DNA of 64,000 bases, taken from the NCBI GenBank assembly GCA_009746045.1, contig RPFO01000078.1, forward strand, positions 1,459,107 through 1,523,106. The letters are read 5' to 3'. Source of the DNA: Mesostigma viride. Lineage: Eukaryota; Streptophyta; Mesostigmatophyceae; Mesostigmatales; Mesostigmataceae. Under the pieces are notes generated by a model. It did not search any database. It had not been told where the DNA came from and saw nothing but the letters and a program-made list of their open reading frames with translations. The position numbers were made by a program, and so were the translations under genes. Below are positions 18,064 through 31,000 of the stretch, piece after piece. How positions within the stretch are numbered: the first letter of the stretch is position 1; each line of letters opens with the position of its first letter.

Positions 18064-19612
18064 TTATTAATATATATTAAAAATATAATTACTTACAGCA
18101 GAGTGAAATCACTCAAACCAAAGCAAACGCCCAGCTATAAACCTATATACAGAGCCATGTCAAAGCTCTATACTACGATAAGACCAATGGAAACGCCTAA
18201 CGGGAGGAACCTAATAGCCCTGCTGCACCGCAAAATCAGCCCGCGTACGGCGGAGCATGATGTCAGCCATGGCCCGAGTCAGCGCCACCGACAAGCGCTG
18301 ACGCCAATATGACGTCCAGGTCCGCGCCGACCATGGGGCCCGCTGGCCCTCCAGGTCCAGCCGGTCCTCCCGGAGCCGGCAACACTCCTTGAAGAAGGCG
18401 GAGGTCAGGGGCCCCATGGCCCCAAACTCCTCCAGGACAAAGGGCACCACACGATGGTGCCCGACGTCGCCGTAGGCCAGGAGCTTGGCCCGCTCCGCCC
18501 GGTCCGCCGTGTAACCTGCCGTGAGGGAGGCCCCAGCCACGTGGCTAAGAGCCAAGGGCCGCGCCACCGAAACGTCAATAAGCAGATGCCGGCCACCCCC
18601 CTCAAAGTCCAGCACCACGATGTCAGGCCGGTGGTTGGGGGAATAGAAGGCAGCGCCATCCGCATCCTCGGACCGGATGTTCGCGTGGGGGAAAACCGAC
18701 CGGATCATGGCGAGCACCACCGTCAGGAGGACAGTGTGCAAATACAAATACCAATTCTGATTCTGTTGGCCCCCCATGCAGGCAAGGTAGTGAGTCCCCG
18801 TGGGATCCAGCGGCTGCCCACAGCTACCACAAGGCCGCCCGGCCGGAACAAGAGGCTGCGGGGCAAATAGCTGGTGCCGGAGCGCCACCGAGTAGTGGCT
18901 GGGAGCCAAGGCGAATGGGGGGGCCATGGGAAGAGCACGAAGGTACGCCGAGCCCACACTCCGCAAGGAAAGCGAGAACAGCCACGCACGTCCCTGGGCG
19001 TTGAGGTCCGCGAAAAGAGCAATCCAATCAGCCGTGTGCAGAATACCCGCGTAGGTTTTCTGGTGTTTATCGATGACGCGAGCAGGGAATGCGGCGGGAG
19101 ATTGAACGGAGGCGACCGAGGGAGTGCCGCGAGGGAGGTGGCGCTGTACCGCCTGAGCGGCACGGACGGGAGAACAGGCCTGCTGGATCTCAGCATAGGC
19201 CTCCTGGATGGCGGTGACGAAGGGCAAAGGGCTGCTGGGGTCCAGGAGGTCAGGCGCTGCTGTTGCCAAAAGGGGCAGGAGCCGGCAGCTTTCCGCCCAC
19301 GACTGAGCGACGGAGCCCAAAAATGCTGCTGGGGCCAGCCGGGCGGCACGAGTCAGACCGCAGCCACCCATCCGTGCAGGCAGGGAGGCAATGCGAATAG
19401 CATGTGGCGGGAGGTCGGGGCCCGGGACCAGCTGCGCCAAGGCCGACTGGATGCGTTCGTCGTGGCCCTCGGCGGCCAGCCGGACCTGAGCCGGAAGAGC
19501 GCCCCGGAGCCAGTGAACGACGCGAGGGTGAGCGCAAAACCACAGAAGCAGACCCTTGGTCTGCGAATCATGAAGGCGCGCAATCAAGGGCAGTACCTCA
19601 GTGCGTATTATT
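18064..19612 (-). mobile_element. REL-endonuclease LINE copy D, longest copy
   Basis: The longest of the six copies, on the minus strand. The ORF is open from the 5' truncation near 19610 to the stop at 18211 and adds about 70 residues upstream of what copy C keeps, including an RIASLPARMGGCGL stretch. The tail at 18064-18090 abuts copy C's tail. The 5' end joins copy E through ATTATTAATATATATAG. Confidence 0.85.
18211..19610 (-). CDS. C-terminal LINE ORF with CCHC finger and REL endonuclease
   Basis: The reading frame of copy D is uninterrupted over about 466 residues and nearly identical to copy C where they overlap. It has the same CGSCGQ finger and RPDIVVLDF/LLIDVSV endonuclease motifs. 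Codons upstream of about 19610 belong to the antisense of copy E, so the true N-terminus is lost. High identity with C points to recent insertion. Function is inferred from the motifs only. Confidence 0.75.
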
Positions 19613-19618
19613 AATATA

Positions 19619-19890
19619 TATAGCCCAATGGTCCCCATGGTCGGCGCGGACCTGGACGTCATATTGGCGTCAGCGCTTGTCGGTGGCGCTGACTCGGGCC
19701 ATGGCTGACATCATGCTCCGCCGTACGCGGGCCGATTTTGCGGTGCAGCAGGGCTATTAGGTTCCTCCCGTTAGGCGTTTCCATTGGTCTTATCGTAGTA
19801 TAGAGCTTTGACATGGCTCTGTACATAGGTTTATAGCTGGGCGTTTGCTTTGGTTTGAGTGATTTCACTCTGCTGTAAGTAATTATATTT
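19619..19890 (+). mobile_element. REL-endonuclease LINE copy E, short 3' end
   Basis: Only the last 45 or so codons, the 3' UTR and the TA-rich tail remain. It lies head to head with copy D and tail to tail with copy F. It begins within the TWTSYWRQRL-encoding region. Confidence 0.8.
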
Positions 19891-19892
19891 TT

Positions 19893-20085
19893 AAATATAT
19901 ATATTAAAAATATAATTACTTACAGCAGAGTGAAATCACTCAAACCAAAGCAAACGCCCAGCTATGAACCTATATACAGAGCCATGTCAAAGCTCTATAC
20001 TACGATAAGACCAATGGAAACGCCTAACGGGAGGAACCTAATAGCCCTGCTGCACCGCAAAATCAGCCCGCGTACGGCGGATCTA
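19893..20085 (-). mobile_element. REL-endonuclease LINE copy F, shortest copy
   Basis: The 3' UTR plus about 20 codons, minus strand. The tail (ATATATATTAAAAATATAAT) meets that of copy E near 19895. The 5' truncation at 20082 runs into TCTAATATATATGTATGCC. Confidence 0.8.
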
Positions 20086-20101
20086 ATATATATGTATGCC
20101 A

Positions 20102-20178
20102 GATCGCGTTTTCCGCGGACTGGCACTGAATGCAACCTTTGGTTTTCACCTTTGCGGCGTGCCAAATCAGAATATATG
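20102..20178 (+). mobile_element. SINE body fragment
   Basis: About 75 bp starting GATCGCGTTTTCCGCGG and including CACCTTTGCGG matches, in inverted orientation, the body of the tRNA-headed element at 35838-36020. The tRNA-like head is absent here. It lies immediately beyond LINE copy F. Confidence 0.6.
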
Positions 20179-20199
20179 TATGCCAGGGTCTCCACATGG

Positions 20200-20830
20200 G
20201 GGATGCTAGCAAAAAGTACATAGTGGACCAGTCCGGCCGGCAACCTGCCGGGACGCAAGTTTTATTTTGAACAAGACCAGTAGTTTTTGAACGTTACGCC
20301 CGACATCATCACCTACATGCGATGCGGTGTGCGCCCTATTTATTCTCGTTTTCTCGTCGCCCCTTGCGTTGCCCGGGCACCTCCTCCCCATCCGACGGCT
20401 CCAACCCCTCCTGGCGCGCCGCAGCAAGGTCCATGTAGCATGTGCGGTACTCCGGGCGATTCGACAGCATGCAGCATGCAGCATGTCGGGCCACTGGACA
20501 GGGCTCTCCAGCGACTGTCCGGCGTTTTTCGGATCCATCTATGCGGTTTTCGGTTCCATCTATGCGGTTTTTTGGGTCCATCTATGCGGTTTTTTGGGTC
20601 CATCTATGCGGTTTTTCGGTTTTTCGGGTCCATCTATGCGGTTCTTCGGGTCCATCTATGCGGTTTTTCGGATCCATCTATGCGGTTTTCGGGTCAGTAC
20701 CTGTCAGTCGGGCCGTTCGATTCACACATCTGACGGTCGTAAATCTACAAGTCTGCAATCGGTGGGAGAGAGGGTGTATTCTCGCCAATAGCGTCTTGTA
20801 CAGTTTTCCAGTGAAATGTACCATGTACAG
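20200..20830. repeat. Intergenic stretch with 22-bp tandem repeat (20526-20695)
   Basis: About eight copies of a unit around TCCATCTATGCGGTTTTT lie at 20526-20695, varying by a few bases. Short GCAGCAT triplications lie at 20467-20485. No supported gene is seen in the rest. Confidence 0.75.
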
Positions 20831-20998
20831 TCATTCACGCACAAATTTATTGTCGAGCTCGGCCTCCTCGTGGAGGTTGAGCATCTGCTGCTGGAGCTGT
20901 GCTGCGACGGCGGAGGTGGTGAAGGTGGTGTGGTGCTTTAGCATGTCCGCCCAGGTCTGGGTGGGAGGAGCATCGCCTGCCGGGCCAGCGGGTGCTGG
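20831..20998 (-). CDS. Possible terminal exon of an unknown protein
   Basis: On the minus strand an acceptor-like CCGCCTAG at 20999 is followed by 55 open codons and a TGA at 20831. Third positions are GC-rich, and the product ends in a polar, helix-prone LQQQMLNLHEEAELDNKF segment. I do not recognise the protein. No upstream exon is visible because LINE sequence begins just beyond 21085. It may be a stranded exon or chance. Confidence 0.25.
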   Translation of the reverse strand, partial: PAPAGPAGDAPPTQTWADMLKHHTTFTTSAVAAQLQQQMLNLHEEAELDNKFVRE

Positions 20999-21084
20999 CT
21001 AGGCGGCAATGTCCTTCACCGCCTGGGCGGTGAGGAGGTGTCGGATGGTATGGGTGATGTAAGATGGAGCTCGCAGTAGACACT

Positions 21085-21512
21085 ATGGATAGCTCAGCAG
21101 GCACCAAGCCTGCCCAACCTGGGCGTTCCAGATGACATTCTCACATGCATGGCATGCCCCAGGCCGCGCGCGGCAGGGGCGCCACCAGTGGACTTTCCGG
21201 GATAGACTAGGCAAGGGTATATATTACCCATGATGCAATGGGCTCACGCCTGGGCAGCCCCCTGGCATGTCTGTAATCTGGAGGCAGATAGTTCGCAAGG
21301 ATAGGTGGCAGGTAGTAATGAAGGAGACCACCCCCCAGCCAGTAGGGGCTTCGCGTGTGACCGCGTATGGCATTCATAGTGATTCGGGCCGTGGTGCCCA
21401 CAACCCTGTAACTAGGTCTTAGATAATAGCTCCATCCATGCATCCCATCCCACTTGACAGTACTGAGGACTTATAATGCTCACGTAATGCTGTTACGTGT
21501 TAATTAATTAAT
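21085..21512 (+). mobile_element. 3' part of RTE-like LINE, truncated
   Basis: Matches the C-terminal coding end and 3' UTR of the LINE at 11195-14535 on the opposite strand, including a GTKPAQPGR-encoding stretch and the CCGCGCGCGGC block. It ends in a long (TTAA)n tail at about 21500-21530. Stops show it is non-functional. Confidence 0.75.
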
Positions 21513-21532
21513 TAATTAATTAATTATTAATT

Positions 21533-21775
21533 AATGGAGGCAGATGACGCGTAAAGATAGGTGGCAGACAGTAATGAAGGCCACCACCCCCTGGGCAGTC
21601 AGTGGGGACTCTGCGTGTGACTGTAAGTTTGGCATGCAGAGCGATTCGGGCCGTGGTGCCCGCAACCCTGTAACTAGGAACTAGACATAGCTACATCGAT
21701 CCATCCACCCCGGCCATCCCATATTCATTTCCCTGAGGACTTATGCCCACGTGACGCAGTTACGTATTAATTAAT
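21533..21775 (+). mobile_element. Second truncated RTE-like LINE 3' end, in tandem
   Basis: Starts directly after the TTAA tail of the preceding copy and repeats the WRQM-encoding GGAGGCAGATG block, the GATTCGGGCCGTGGTGCCC block and the CACGTGACGCAGT palindrome remnant. A TTAATTAATT tail follows. The order suggests insertion into the earlier copy's tail. Confidence 0.75.
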
Positions 21776-22079
21776 TGAGCTAACATGATCGATCCGGATT
21801 CTCCCGATTTCTGGCAGCTGCGCTGGTTGTCCCCTTGATGTAAAGCTATAGAATAGTGTGTACGCTGAAGTAACGTTCATATGGAATCCAATGCGCATTT
21901 GATTGCAACGCACATGTTTGGTCCGCTCATAGGATCAAGAATTTGCATCAACGGCAATGGATCGAACTAAAAACTGTGTCTCAATATAAATAATACCATA
22001 GTTGTCAGCGTGTTTTAATTCATACATGGGATGTGACGGGGAGCAATTCACAACAGGCACGTCTGTAATGCAGTTAGCT
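21776..22079. other. 3' flank of WASHC5
   Basis: About 300 bp between the LINE tail and the WASHC5 stop codon. It holds one copy of a dispersed motif of about 40 bp (21796-21840) also found at 36693 and 49742. The 3' UTR of WASHC5 should lie here. Confidence 0.5.
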
Positions 22080-25000
22080 TCACATTGTGGAAATGTCAGC
22101 AATATACGGCGGGAACACGGACGCCAGCTGCTCCCGGGACAGCGCGCCCCACTTGCACATGCCATCTGCGACGAGCAGCAAATTGACCACCTCGGGGATG
22201 GTGTCCACCCCCCCCGTGCGGCGGTACTCGGCGCTCATGCCCTGCGCGGTCGCCAGCACATGGACCGCGATGTGTTGGCGGATCAGGTGCAGCAGCGTCC
22301 ACACGTGCTTGCCATGGAACTGACGCAAGAGGGTGATAACGCCGAGCTGCAGGGGGCAAAAGTCCAGCGCGTCACGCTTGGACTTATGCACGAGGGACGC
22401 CAGGTGGCGGTCGTACACGAACCGAGGCAGCTGTGTGAGCAGGAACACGAAGAGCAGCAAGGGGAGGTCGTCCATCGATGAGGGGGTGATGTAGAGCGTG
22501 GCACAGATATTGCTGGCCCCCGCACGACCCATGTGCACCACCCACTCGTGCATCTGCGCCACCACATGCTCTCGAGCGGGAGATAGCGAGGCGGGACATG
22601 CCCCGCCCCCAGGACCCTGCAAACACACTGCAGCATGCCCTGCAGGCGCAGACGTGTCCTCGATGCCCCGTCCACCAGCTGCCAATCCAGCATTGAAGCC
22701 ACCACCTGCCGCGTGGGTGCTGGGGTTGCTGGCCCCTTGACCCCGCCGCAGCCCTGTTTGCGCTTGTGCGCCCGTGTCCAGGGATGTTTCGCGAAGCAAT
22801 CTGCGGATGTCAGCCATCAGCGCATCATCGGTGGCGTGCGCAGCCGATGCCAGCAGGCTTGTGTCGTGCTTGCGGCGCGCGGCCAGCTCCATGGACAGGT
22901 GGCGCCGGAGCAGCTGTCCCTGGCCCACGCGGACAAGGGCATCCAGCAGGGTGGCCCAGGACTTGGACAACGACGCGCAGATCTGCGAGGTAAGGAGAAG
23001 AGGAGGAGGTGACGAAAGAAAACATAGAGGAAAGTCTGTTAGACAACCCAGCGCCCCCAGGATCATTGCTAAGTGCTGTCCAGCGCGCACGTGGGGCTTC
23101 CTTGCAGTACTTGAGAAGCTTGCCCCCCCCGTGCCCACAGAGGCACCTGAGTGGCCATACCCATAAGCGTGCGCACACGCACAAGCATGGCAAAGGGGTC
23201 AACACATGCCTACATGAGAATGGTGTAGCACCCTCCTCGGTGCAAGACATTTCACGTGAGCATGCTCACAGGAAAGCAAACATCCGTTGGGCAGTAAGTA
23301 AACGGGTGCCTGTTTGTCAGCGCCATCCACCTCGGTGTACAGCACGGGCGAGGCGTGGTTGTTCATCCTGCATGACAAGTGGGTCGACGGGGCCTATAGG
23401 ACAGCGCCACCCACCTCGGTGTACAGCGCGGGCGAGGCGTCAGGCATCCCCGTCAGCGCGTGCAGCGAATTGCGAAGGGAACGCAGCGTCTCCCGTGTTT
23501 CCGGGTGCTTCACCTGCAACGGGCATAAGATGGAAAGGAGCAGCCGACAAGGTGGAAAGGAGCAGCCGACAAGGTGGAAAGGAGCAGCCGACAAGATGGA
23601 AAGGGACAGCCGACAAGATGGAAAGGGGCAGCCGACAAGGTGGAAAGGAGCAACCGACAAGGTGGAAAGGAGCAGCCGACAAGGTGGAATGGAGCAGCCG
23701 ACAAGATGGAAACGAGCAGCCGACAAGATGGAAAGGGACAGCCGACAAGATGGAAAGGGGCAGCCGACAAGATGGAAAGGAGCAGCCGACAAGGTGGAAA
23801 GGAGCAGCCGACAAGATGGAAAGGAGCAGCCGACAAGATGGAAAGGAGCAGCCGACAAGGTGGAAAGGAGCAGCCGACAAGATGGAAAGGGGCAGCCGGC
23901 AAGATGGAAAGGAGCAGCCGACAAGGTGGAAAGGAGCAGCCGACAAGATGGAAAGGAGCAGCCGACAAGATGGAAAGGAGCAGCCGACTAGGTGGAAAGG
24001 AGCAGCCGACAAGATGGAAAGGGGCAGCCGACAAGATGGAAAGGAGCAGCCGACAAGATGGAAAGGAGCAGCCGACTAGGTGGAAAGGAGCAGCCGACAA
24101 GATGGAAAGGGGCAGCCGACAAGATGGAAAGGAGCAGCCGACAAGATGGAAAGGAGCAGCCGACAAGATGGAAAGGAGCAGCCGACAAGGTTTCCCGCGG
24201 CGTGCGTGCGGTCGTGTTGTGGGTGGGGGGACACGGTTAGACTTTTCATTTACTGAGCCGCCACCCCTTTTTCGGTCGGCCCATACTTACGGTTCATCCA
24301 TTTACCCCTTACGGTTCATCCATCCACCCCTCACTCACGGTTCATCCATCCACCCCTCACTCACGGTTCATCCATTTACCCCTTACGGTTCATCCATTTA
24401 CCCCTCACTCACGGTTCATCCATTTACCCCTTACGGTTCATCCATTCACCCCTCACGGTTCATCCATTCGCCCCTTCACAGGTGCAAAACCAGTGGTCAA
24501 AACACATGAATTAATAGTTTTTCTGCATGTTGTGGGCGTAGTTATTATTTGGCCAGATTTGCTAGATGTACAAAGCATTGCTGTGGGCATAACACATGAG
24601 ACACGCGGGGAGGTCTATTAGTAATCATCCCCTGTCTGCGGCATATCACCTCCCATCGGCCGGATGCTGGAAGGAAGCGGTGGCAGAGGACTAGGATGAA
24701 TCCACACGGCCAGCCTAAAGATAACCCTTTCAAAGTTGAGAAAAGTCCTTGCTCATTAAGAAGGCTTTAATATATTATTCATGCATTCGATTTCGTGTAT
24801 TATTGCTTTCTCATATAGTATAGATGGATTTGATGAAAAAACAAAATTGTGCATAAAATTGCAAAGGTGTCACGTGGAGCCCACAGCGGAATGATTTTGC
24901 TCCCACTGATGCAAACACAGCAAGCAAGCAAGCAAACTGAGCAGGGCAAGCAAACTGGCCTGCAAGCCAAGACCACCCTACGTGCCTTGGCTTGCAGGCC

Positions 25001-28000
25001 GGCCACCAACCATCCATCAAGCAAATGCATGGGACCAGCAAACAAGCCATCCATCAAGCCAGCACAAACTGCCTTTGCTTGCAGTCGGCCACCCGACCAT
25101 CCATCAAGCGATTATGTTCGCCCGTTCACCTACTTTGGCTTGCAGGTCGGCCACCGCGACGTTCAGGTCCTGTACGATGCGAAAGCAGAGGATGCGGTCG
25201 AGTCCTGCAAGGCCAACCTCGCAGATGCTGCCACCCGCCAACAGCAGCGCACCGACAAAATGCAGTCAACCCAAGGACAAAACAAAGAAACATAAATTCC
25301 GCCCAGAAACACATCGATCCAGCAAAGAGCCAGATGGGACCTGCCCAGAAAGACCCCGTGTGGCCGAGAAAGACCCCATGCAGCCGAGAAAGACAGCATG
25401 CACACAGCCAGGAGGAAATCGGAGAGGAGAAAACGCGACCATGGGAGGAATCAGACAGCGGCATATGGCGGCCCGCTGAGGCCAGTAAAATAAAGCAGGC
25501 AGAACATGCAAGTGTGCGAGGGAGCTGGGCTATGGTGGAGAGAACAAAAGGGACGTAAGACGAGGGATAAGAAAACGGAGCAAACAGAGAAGGACGGAGG
25601 GAAGTAGACTGAGGGGGAGAGAGAGGCTGCCTTTCTGAGGCACGGCTGCTGCAGCCAGGGGAGATCGGACACGCAGGGCTGGAAAAAAGAAATTAAAAAA
25701 AGGCCAAATAAGGAAGTGGATAAATCCAGGAACTCTCTAACCTCACCAGAGAAAGCAACATGAGCGACCAAAGGAGCTTAAGTACAGTCTAGCTAGTGGT
25801 CGCTGATACGATCGCTGGTGAGCTGGGGTGTAGGAACCACAGGGGGGCCTCCGTGGAGCTCTGTCGCTTGCTGCAGACGAGACCAGTAGAACCCATGCGT
25901 GAGCAGAACAAGCCATGAAGCACAACGCGCCTCTGACGGCGTTGTGTGTCCTGACAACTTGACAAACCAGTATCCATGGTGCGGCAAACTATGGAATAAT
26001 ACCATTGTTTGATTATTCCAGCTGCTTGAAGAAAGCGGGTAGACATGCCCTCACCCTGTAATGCATGGATTTGGAGGGTAAAATGCCCCAGTGTCCGTGC
26101 AAATATGTGCCGTTGGCCTTGTCCTTTACATGTCCTGCTACAAGTATCGTGACTTACCAGTCAGCCAGCTGCGCAAATGTGCGTATGCCCACGATCTCGA
26201 ACCCTTCCTTGTTGAACCTGCGCTTTCAACAGGAGCATGGGAAGGCAGAACCAAAAGCAAAGAACAGTGAAGAAAGGGCACAAAGCCGAGATTCGACGAT
26301 CCACGGTTTTAACATTCACATTGGCCTGCGCGCAGCATGAGCATTCCACAGAAACAAGAACAACAACAGGAGCAGAGAAAATAAAAACAGTGTGCAGAAG
26401 CGCATACTTAATAGTTGCCAGGCGCCTATAAGTGCCATACAAAGTGCCATTGCCATGGCATCATTGGCATGCGACTCCCAGATTCTTCACCGTGGACTTC
26501 CTGCTTTATCCAAGGTTTTCGGCAGCCAACGAGGACCCTGACCGCTAGCAGGTTTCAAGTAGTCAAGGGGATGACCTCAACATTGATGGCAGCTTCGTCA
26601 ATCGAAACCTTGGTCATATTCACTGGCTTTTGAGAGCCGTATAGACAGCATATAGGCAGCATAGCACGTGCACTCGTGACCCGTGCTGATGCCTATTTGT
26701 CAAACATCACGCCAAACAACATGACCAGCTGGCTATGTGACCAAGGTACACGGGCACATAGCCAGGTTGGCACAGTAATCCAGCAGCCAACTCTGCCGTT
26801 CACTTGAGTTGTGCACGAGTACTATCCGCTTGCCTTTCTCACATATTTTGATTGCAATGCCCGTGCTGGACAAGAAGAATGGCTACAAACAAAGCCTTCA
26901 CACCAGCACAGCGACTTCGAGTATCATACCACATTACCTCCACGGCAACCACTATGTCCCATAACCACTAGCAGTTCCTACAGGGCGCACTCTCCCCATG
27001 CTGGTGCTGCAGCTGCCACTCACCATCCGCTGAGTGGGCTTATGTACATCGCGGTGGCCGGGTGGGTGCGCCGCAGCAGCTCATTCAGCACCCGCCCTGG
27101 AGAGTGAAGCATTTGAGGAGAGACACATAAAGCATGGCACATAATGGTCAAGCAGGTGATAGGACCCTGCACGTTGTGCAGCAAAAGTTAGAACCTGGCA
27201 ATGGATAACAACCAGCTGGCTAATGAGGTCACTAAAAGACACATGAGGAGCTTGCACAGGAGATACATTGGAGATTGCACAGGATTGATGTCAGCAAGAT
27301 GGTGCGCCACAAAAAGAAAGCACACAATCTTTGACACCCTTAAAAACACTTCCTGAACGTCCTTAGAATACTAAACCTCGGACGGAGAACACTAACCCCA
27401 ACATCCTTGCATCCTGCCCATTAGTAGCAAGTGCGCCAAGGATAACGGAAGGACAAAAAGCGCCAAGGATGACTGTCTAGGCTACATGGCGGTCAACAAA
27501 TTTTGTTTATCCCCCGAGGTCCAATGCCCATGCCTAGAGAAACAACAACTCGCATCGCGAGCAAGTGCAGGCCACATCGGTAAAATAACAACGTGACATT
27601 GGAGGGTCAGTGTGGCCGGCAGATGCGGGGGCTTACCCAGGAAGTTTGGGTGTGCCGGCTCCGGCACTATCGGCACAGCGGCACTCTGGTGGTGACTGCT
27701 GCTGGCCTCGGTGGCGGCACGCACGAATGCGTTGCACTCCTGCGCATTCAAGGGGGGGGCACATCCACAGAAGACAAAAAAATGGGAAACGTCAAGAAAA
27801 GTCTGCCCATACATGCCATCGTGGTGCCGATATGAATATTATATTTATTGCATTATGATTCGCGGACAGGACGCTGATTGAGATCTTGCTCGGACGATCC
27901 CAGACATGCAGGCCTCTCGAAAGGGGGGGTTAAAAAGAGGGGTTTCAAACGGGGGGTTTCGCGGCTGCAGCAGGCAGGTCCGAAGGTAATAACCGGCGGA

Positions 28001-31000
28001 CACCGATTTTGCTTGGCGCACAAATGCTACGCACGCCGATAGTACGCCGATCAACAGCAAAAAGATGATAGTAACGAGAGTAATGCTATACTTATGGTGG
28101 TAACAAAAAGATGATAGTAACGATAGTAATGTTATATTTATGGTGGTAACAAAAAGATGATAGTAACAACAGTAATGTTGCACTTATGGTGGTAACAAAA
28201 AGACGATAGTAACAACAGTAATGTTATACTTATGGTGGTAACAAAAAGATGATAGTGGGAAAGGGCCACTGGCGCGGCCTTGCACCTAAGTATTGCGACA
28301 AATGATTTATAATGTACATGAAGGACTAGGAATGATGATAGCCGTAAGGAAACATCACTCGGTCACCTGCTCGACGATAACAGCAGCACACGTGCAAAGA
28401 GCCATTGTTTGCTCCCCAGCTCCACGTGCACCGCGACGACAGAAGTAACTCGGCAAGAACAGCACTTTTAGCAACAACTGCAGATTATGAGGTGGCGTCA
28501 CTTGTTTGCTCGACCTGCTCCGCGTGCAGTGCGATGAGATCATCCACAGCAACAACAGCAACAACAACAACCAACGATGATGACAAAATAAACAACCGAC
28601 ACGGTTGATCCCCCACCTGCTCCGCGTGAAGCGCGATGACGCGCGCCAGCTCCTGGTGCCACATCGCCAGGGTGTCCATCTTGACATAATCCTGGCAACA
28701 CAACGCGTAGGGAAGCACGCGGCCAAGGCAGGTGACCGTAAGCTTTGTACTTTTACATGGGTATTTGGCAGACAAAGTGCACATCAAGAGGAGCCATTAT
28801 TTACTAATGCGCATCGTACAGCTGTGCTGGAACGCTTCGGCGGCGATACCTTTGGCTGAACATCAGTTGCATAGATGCCACATGCGTGCATGCCACACGT
28901 TGGCGCCCCCTACTTGGTGGATGCCAACACCAATGCATGCCATGAAAGCGGCAGCAGCAAGACCGAGAGGTTGGTAACAACTGCAAGGCTGCCATCACCT
29001 TTTCTCGTAAAACCTGTTTACCAATGTGCTCATACTACTTTTGATGCTACATATTCTTTCCACTGTACAAACGCATACAGTAAAAACTGCTCAGTCAAGT
29101 CTGTACCCTCAAACAACCATGGATTCTTTAAAGAAACGCGTCCAATGAAGAAAGAAGGTGCCGGCTTGCCAGCAGCCTCCCAGGCTTCCCAGCAACCCAT
29201 AATAACATGCATCTGCAACGTTCCATTCGTCTTGTGGGAGTCTCTACCGTACGGCACGCACACACGTGATCTATTGTGGGCTAGATCAACCCCCTCAGGA
29301 CCCACAAAAGCTACGACGTGCACAGTAATAAACCTGGAGGTTTGTTTGCAGCGTATTGCTGCCAAATGTTACAAGCACAAATTGAAATGTGAATCATCAA
29401 GCCATATGGGGCATCGTCCCGAAACTTGGCCAGGCCTTCCATGCATGGAATCCCTATCGATTTGTGTGCGCCACGTGCGATTGTAAAACTCCGCCACGGG
29501 CGGGCATTCGGCCATCGAAACACCTCGCTTGATTAATGGAAAAAAGAAATATACACGGCAACTGTAGCACCTGATACGCATTACCCCAGCGCGCAACAAA
29601 GGCGTGAGCAGCCACCTACCTGGATGCACGCACTAGCCTTGCACAACAGGCATTGGCATTAGCGTCAGGCCTAAACCTCAAACTTAAAACCCCAAACCCT
29701 AACCCTCCCCCCTTTCAACCCCGAACAATAACCCCTAACCATTAAACTCTAGCCACCCACCGTAGCACCCACCTGGATGGACGCGAAGGTCTTGCGGAAA
29801 CCCCCAAGTGTGACAGACAGCTTCTTGAGCCGAGGCTCGAACTCATCTTCCGATTTGCCTGCAGGGGGGAGGCCGCGCGGGACAGGAAAGGCCAGCCATG
29901 CTTAGCCAGTGTTGGCCAACCGACAATTTGGTACGTGATGAGGTACACCGCGAGACAGAGATGTAAGGAAACGTGAGGCGCATGTCCCTCACATGGAAGA
30001 TGCGGGAATTTAGATATAGAAAGCTGTTGCCGTTTCTGATCACGTGCCCCGCCCATCACATTACTAGGGCAAGTAAAATGGTTTGCTTGGGGCGGCGACG
30101 CTATGACATCATGCCGGCGGAAGCAAACGCATGATTACAAAAAATCTCACAAATCATAACGGCTGAGCTAGCTTTCATCCCAAAATGTTACCGCCCACCG
30201 AGACTATCGGTGGCCTCAGGCCACCACGCCACATTTGCTGTGGGTTCTTACAAAAATGCAGAATCGTCTGCCTGGGACCTTGGCTGATTAGAAGGATCTA
30301 AAGAAAGAAACGCCAGTCCTTTCTTGTAGACCATGCCAAGGCTTAAGTACCTCCCCTCTCTTTCAAGCCCTTATGGCTTCGAACGACAACCACTTCAAAA
30401 TGGTCCTGTGCCAACTTCACAGCCCCTTTACCTTGTGGGAAGTGCAGCGAGCCGGACAGTGCGGAGGAGATGTGGTGCGACAGGTGGCGGCGGATGCCTT
30501 CCTCAAGCAGCAGCTGGGGGTCCTGTGGGCGACACGTCGTCAGGGGCATGGCGGTGGATGGGACGGGTGGCAGCAGCACAAGGCGGAGTGAGAAGTGAAA
30601 ATGTGGTAGGGGGGGGCGTACGGCAAGATTTACAACCGCAGGATCGCAAGCGTAAAAGGCATACTGCAAAAACGGCAAGCGGGTGAGATGCATCCCTTCT
30701 CCTCACATCCCTGTTTAAAAGTGCAAGTTGCTGTTTAAAGGTGCAAAGTGGATCAACCTCTGCCACGGTTTCCCTAACAAGTGAGAAGATGCAGCAGCCA
30801 AGAAGGTTGGCTGTTGCGAATGACGGCAGCTAGTATAATGACGCACTCCACATCAGCCGTTCCGGAAGGAAAGCCGTCTTCTCGCGAGGATGCGACACCT
30901 GGTGGGAAAGGCCAGGTGGGGGCGAAAAAATGCGACCAGGAGGTGCCGCCACTGTGATGGAACCCCCATGCTGGGTTTTGCATGGGTTGTAGTGGGTTCA

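Noticed and set aside
23526-24190. Long open frames of several hundred codons over the 22-bp minisatellite
   Set aside because: They arise because the unit lacks stop codons; composition is purely repetitive and the array lies in a WASHC5 intron.
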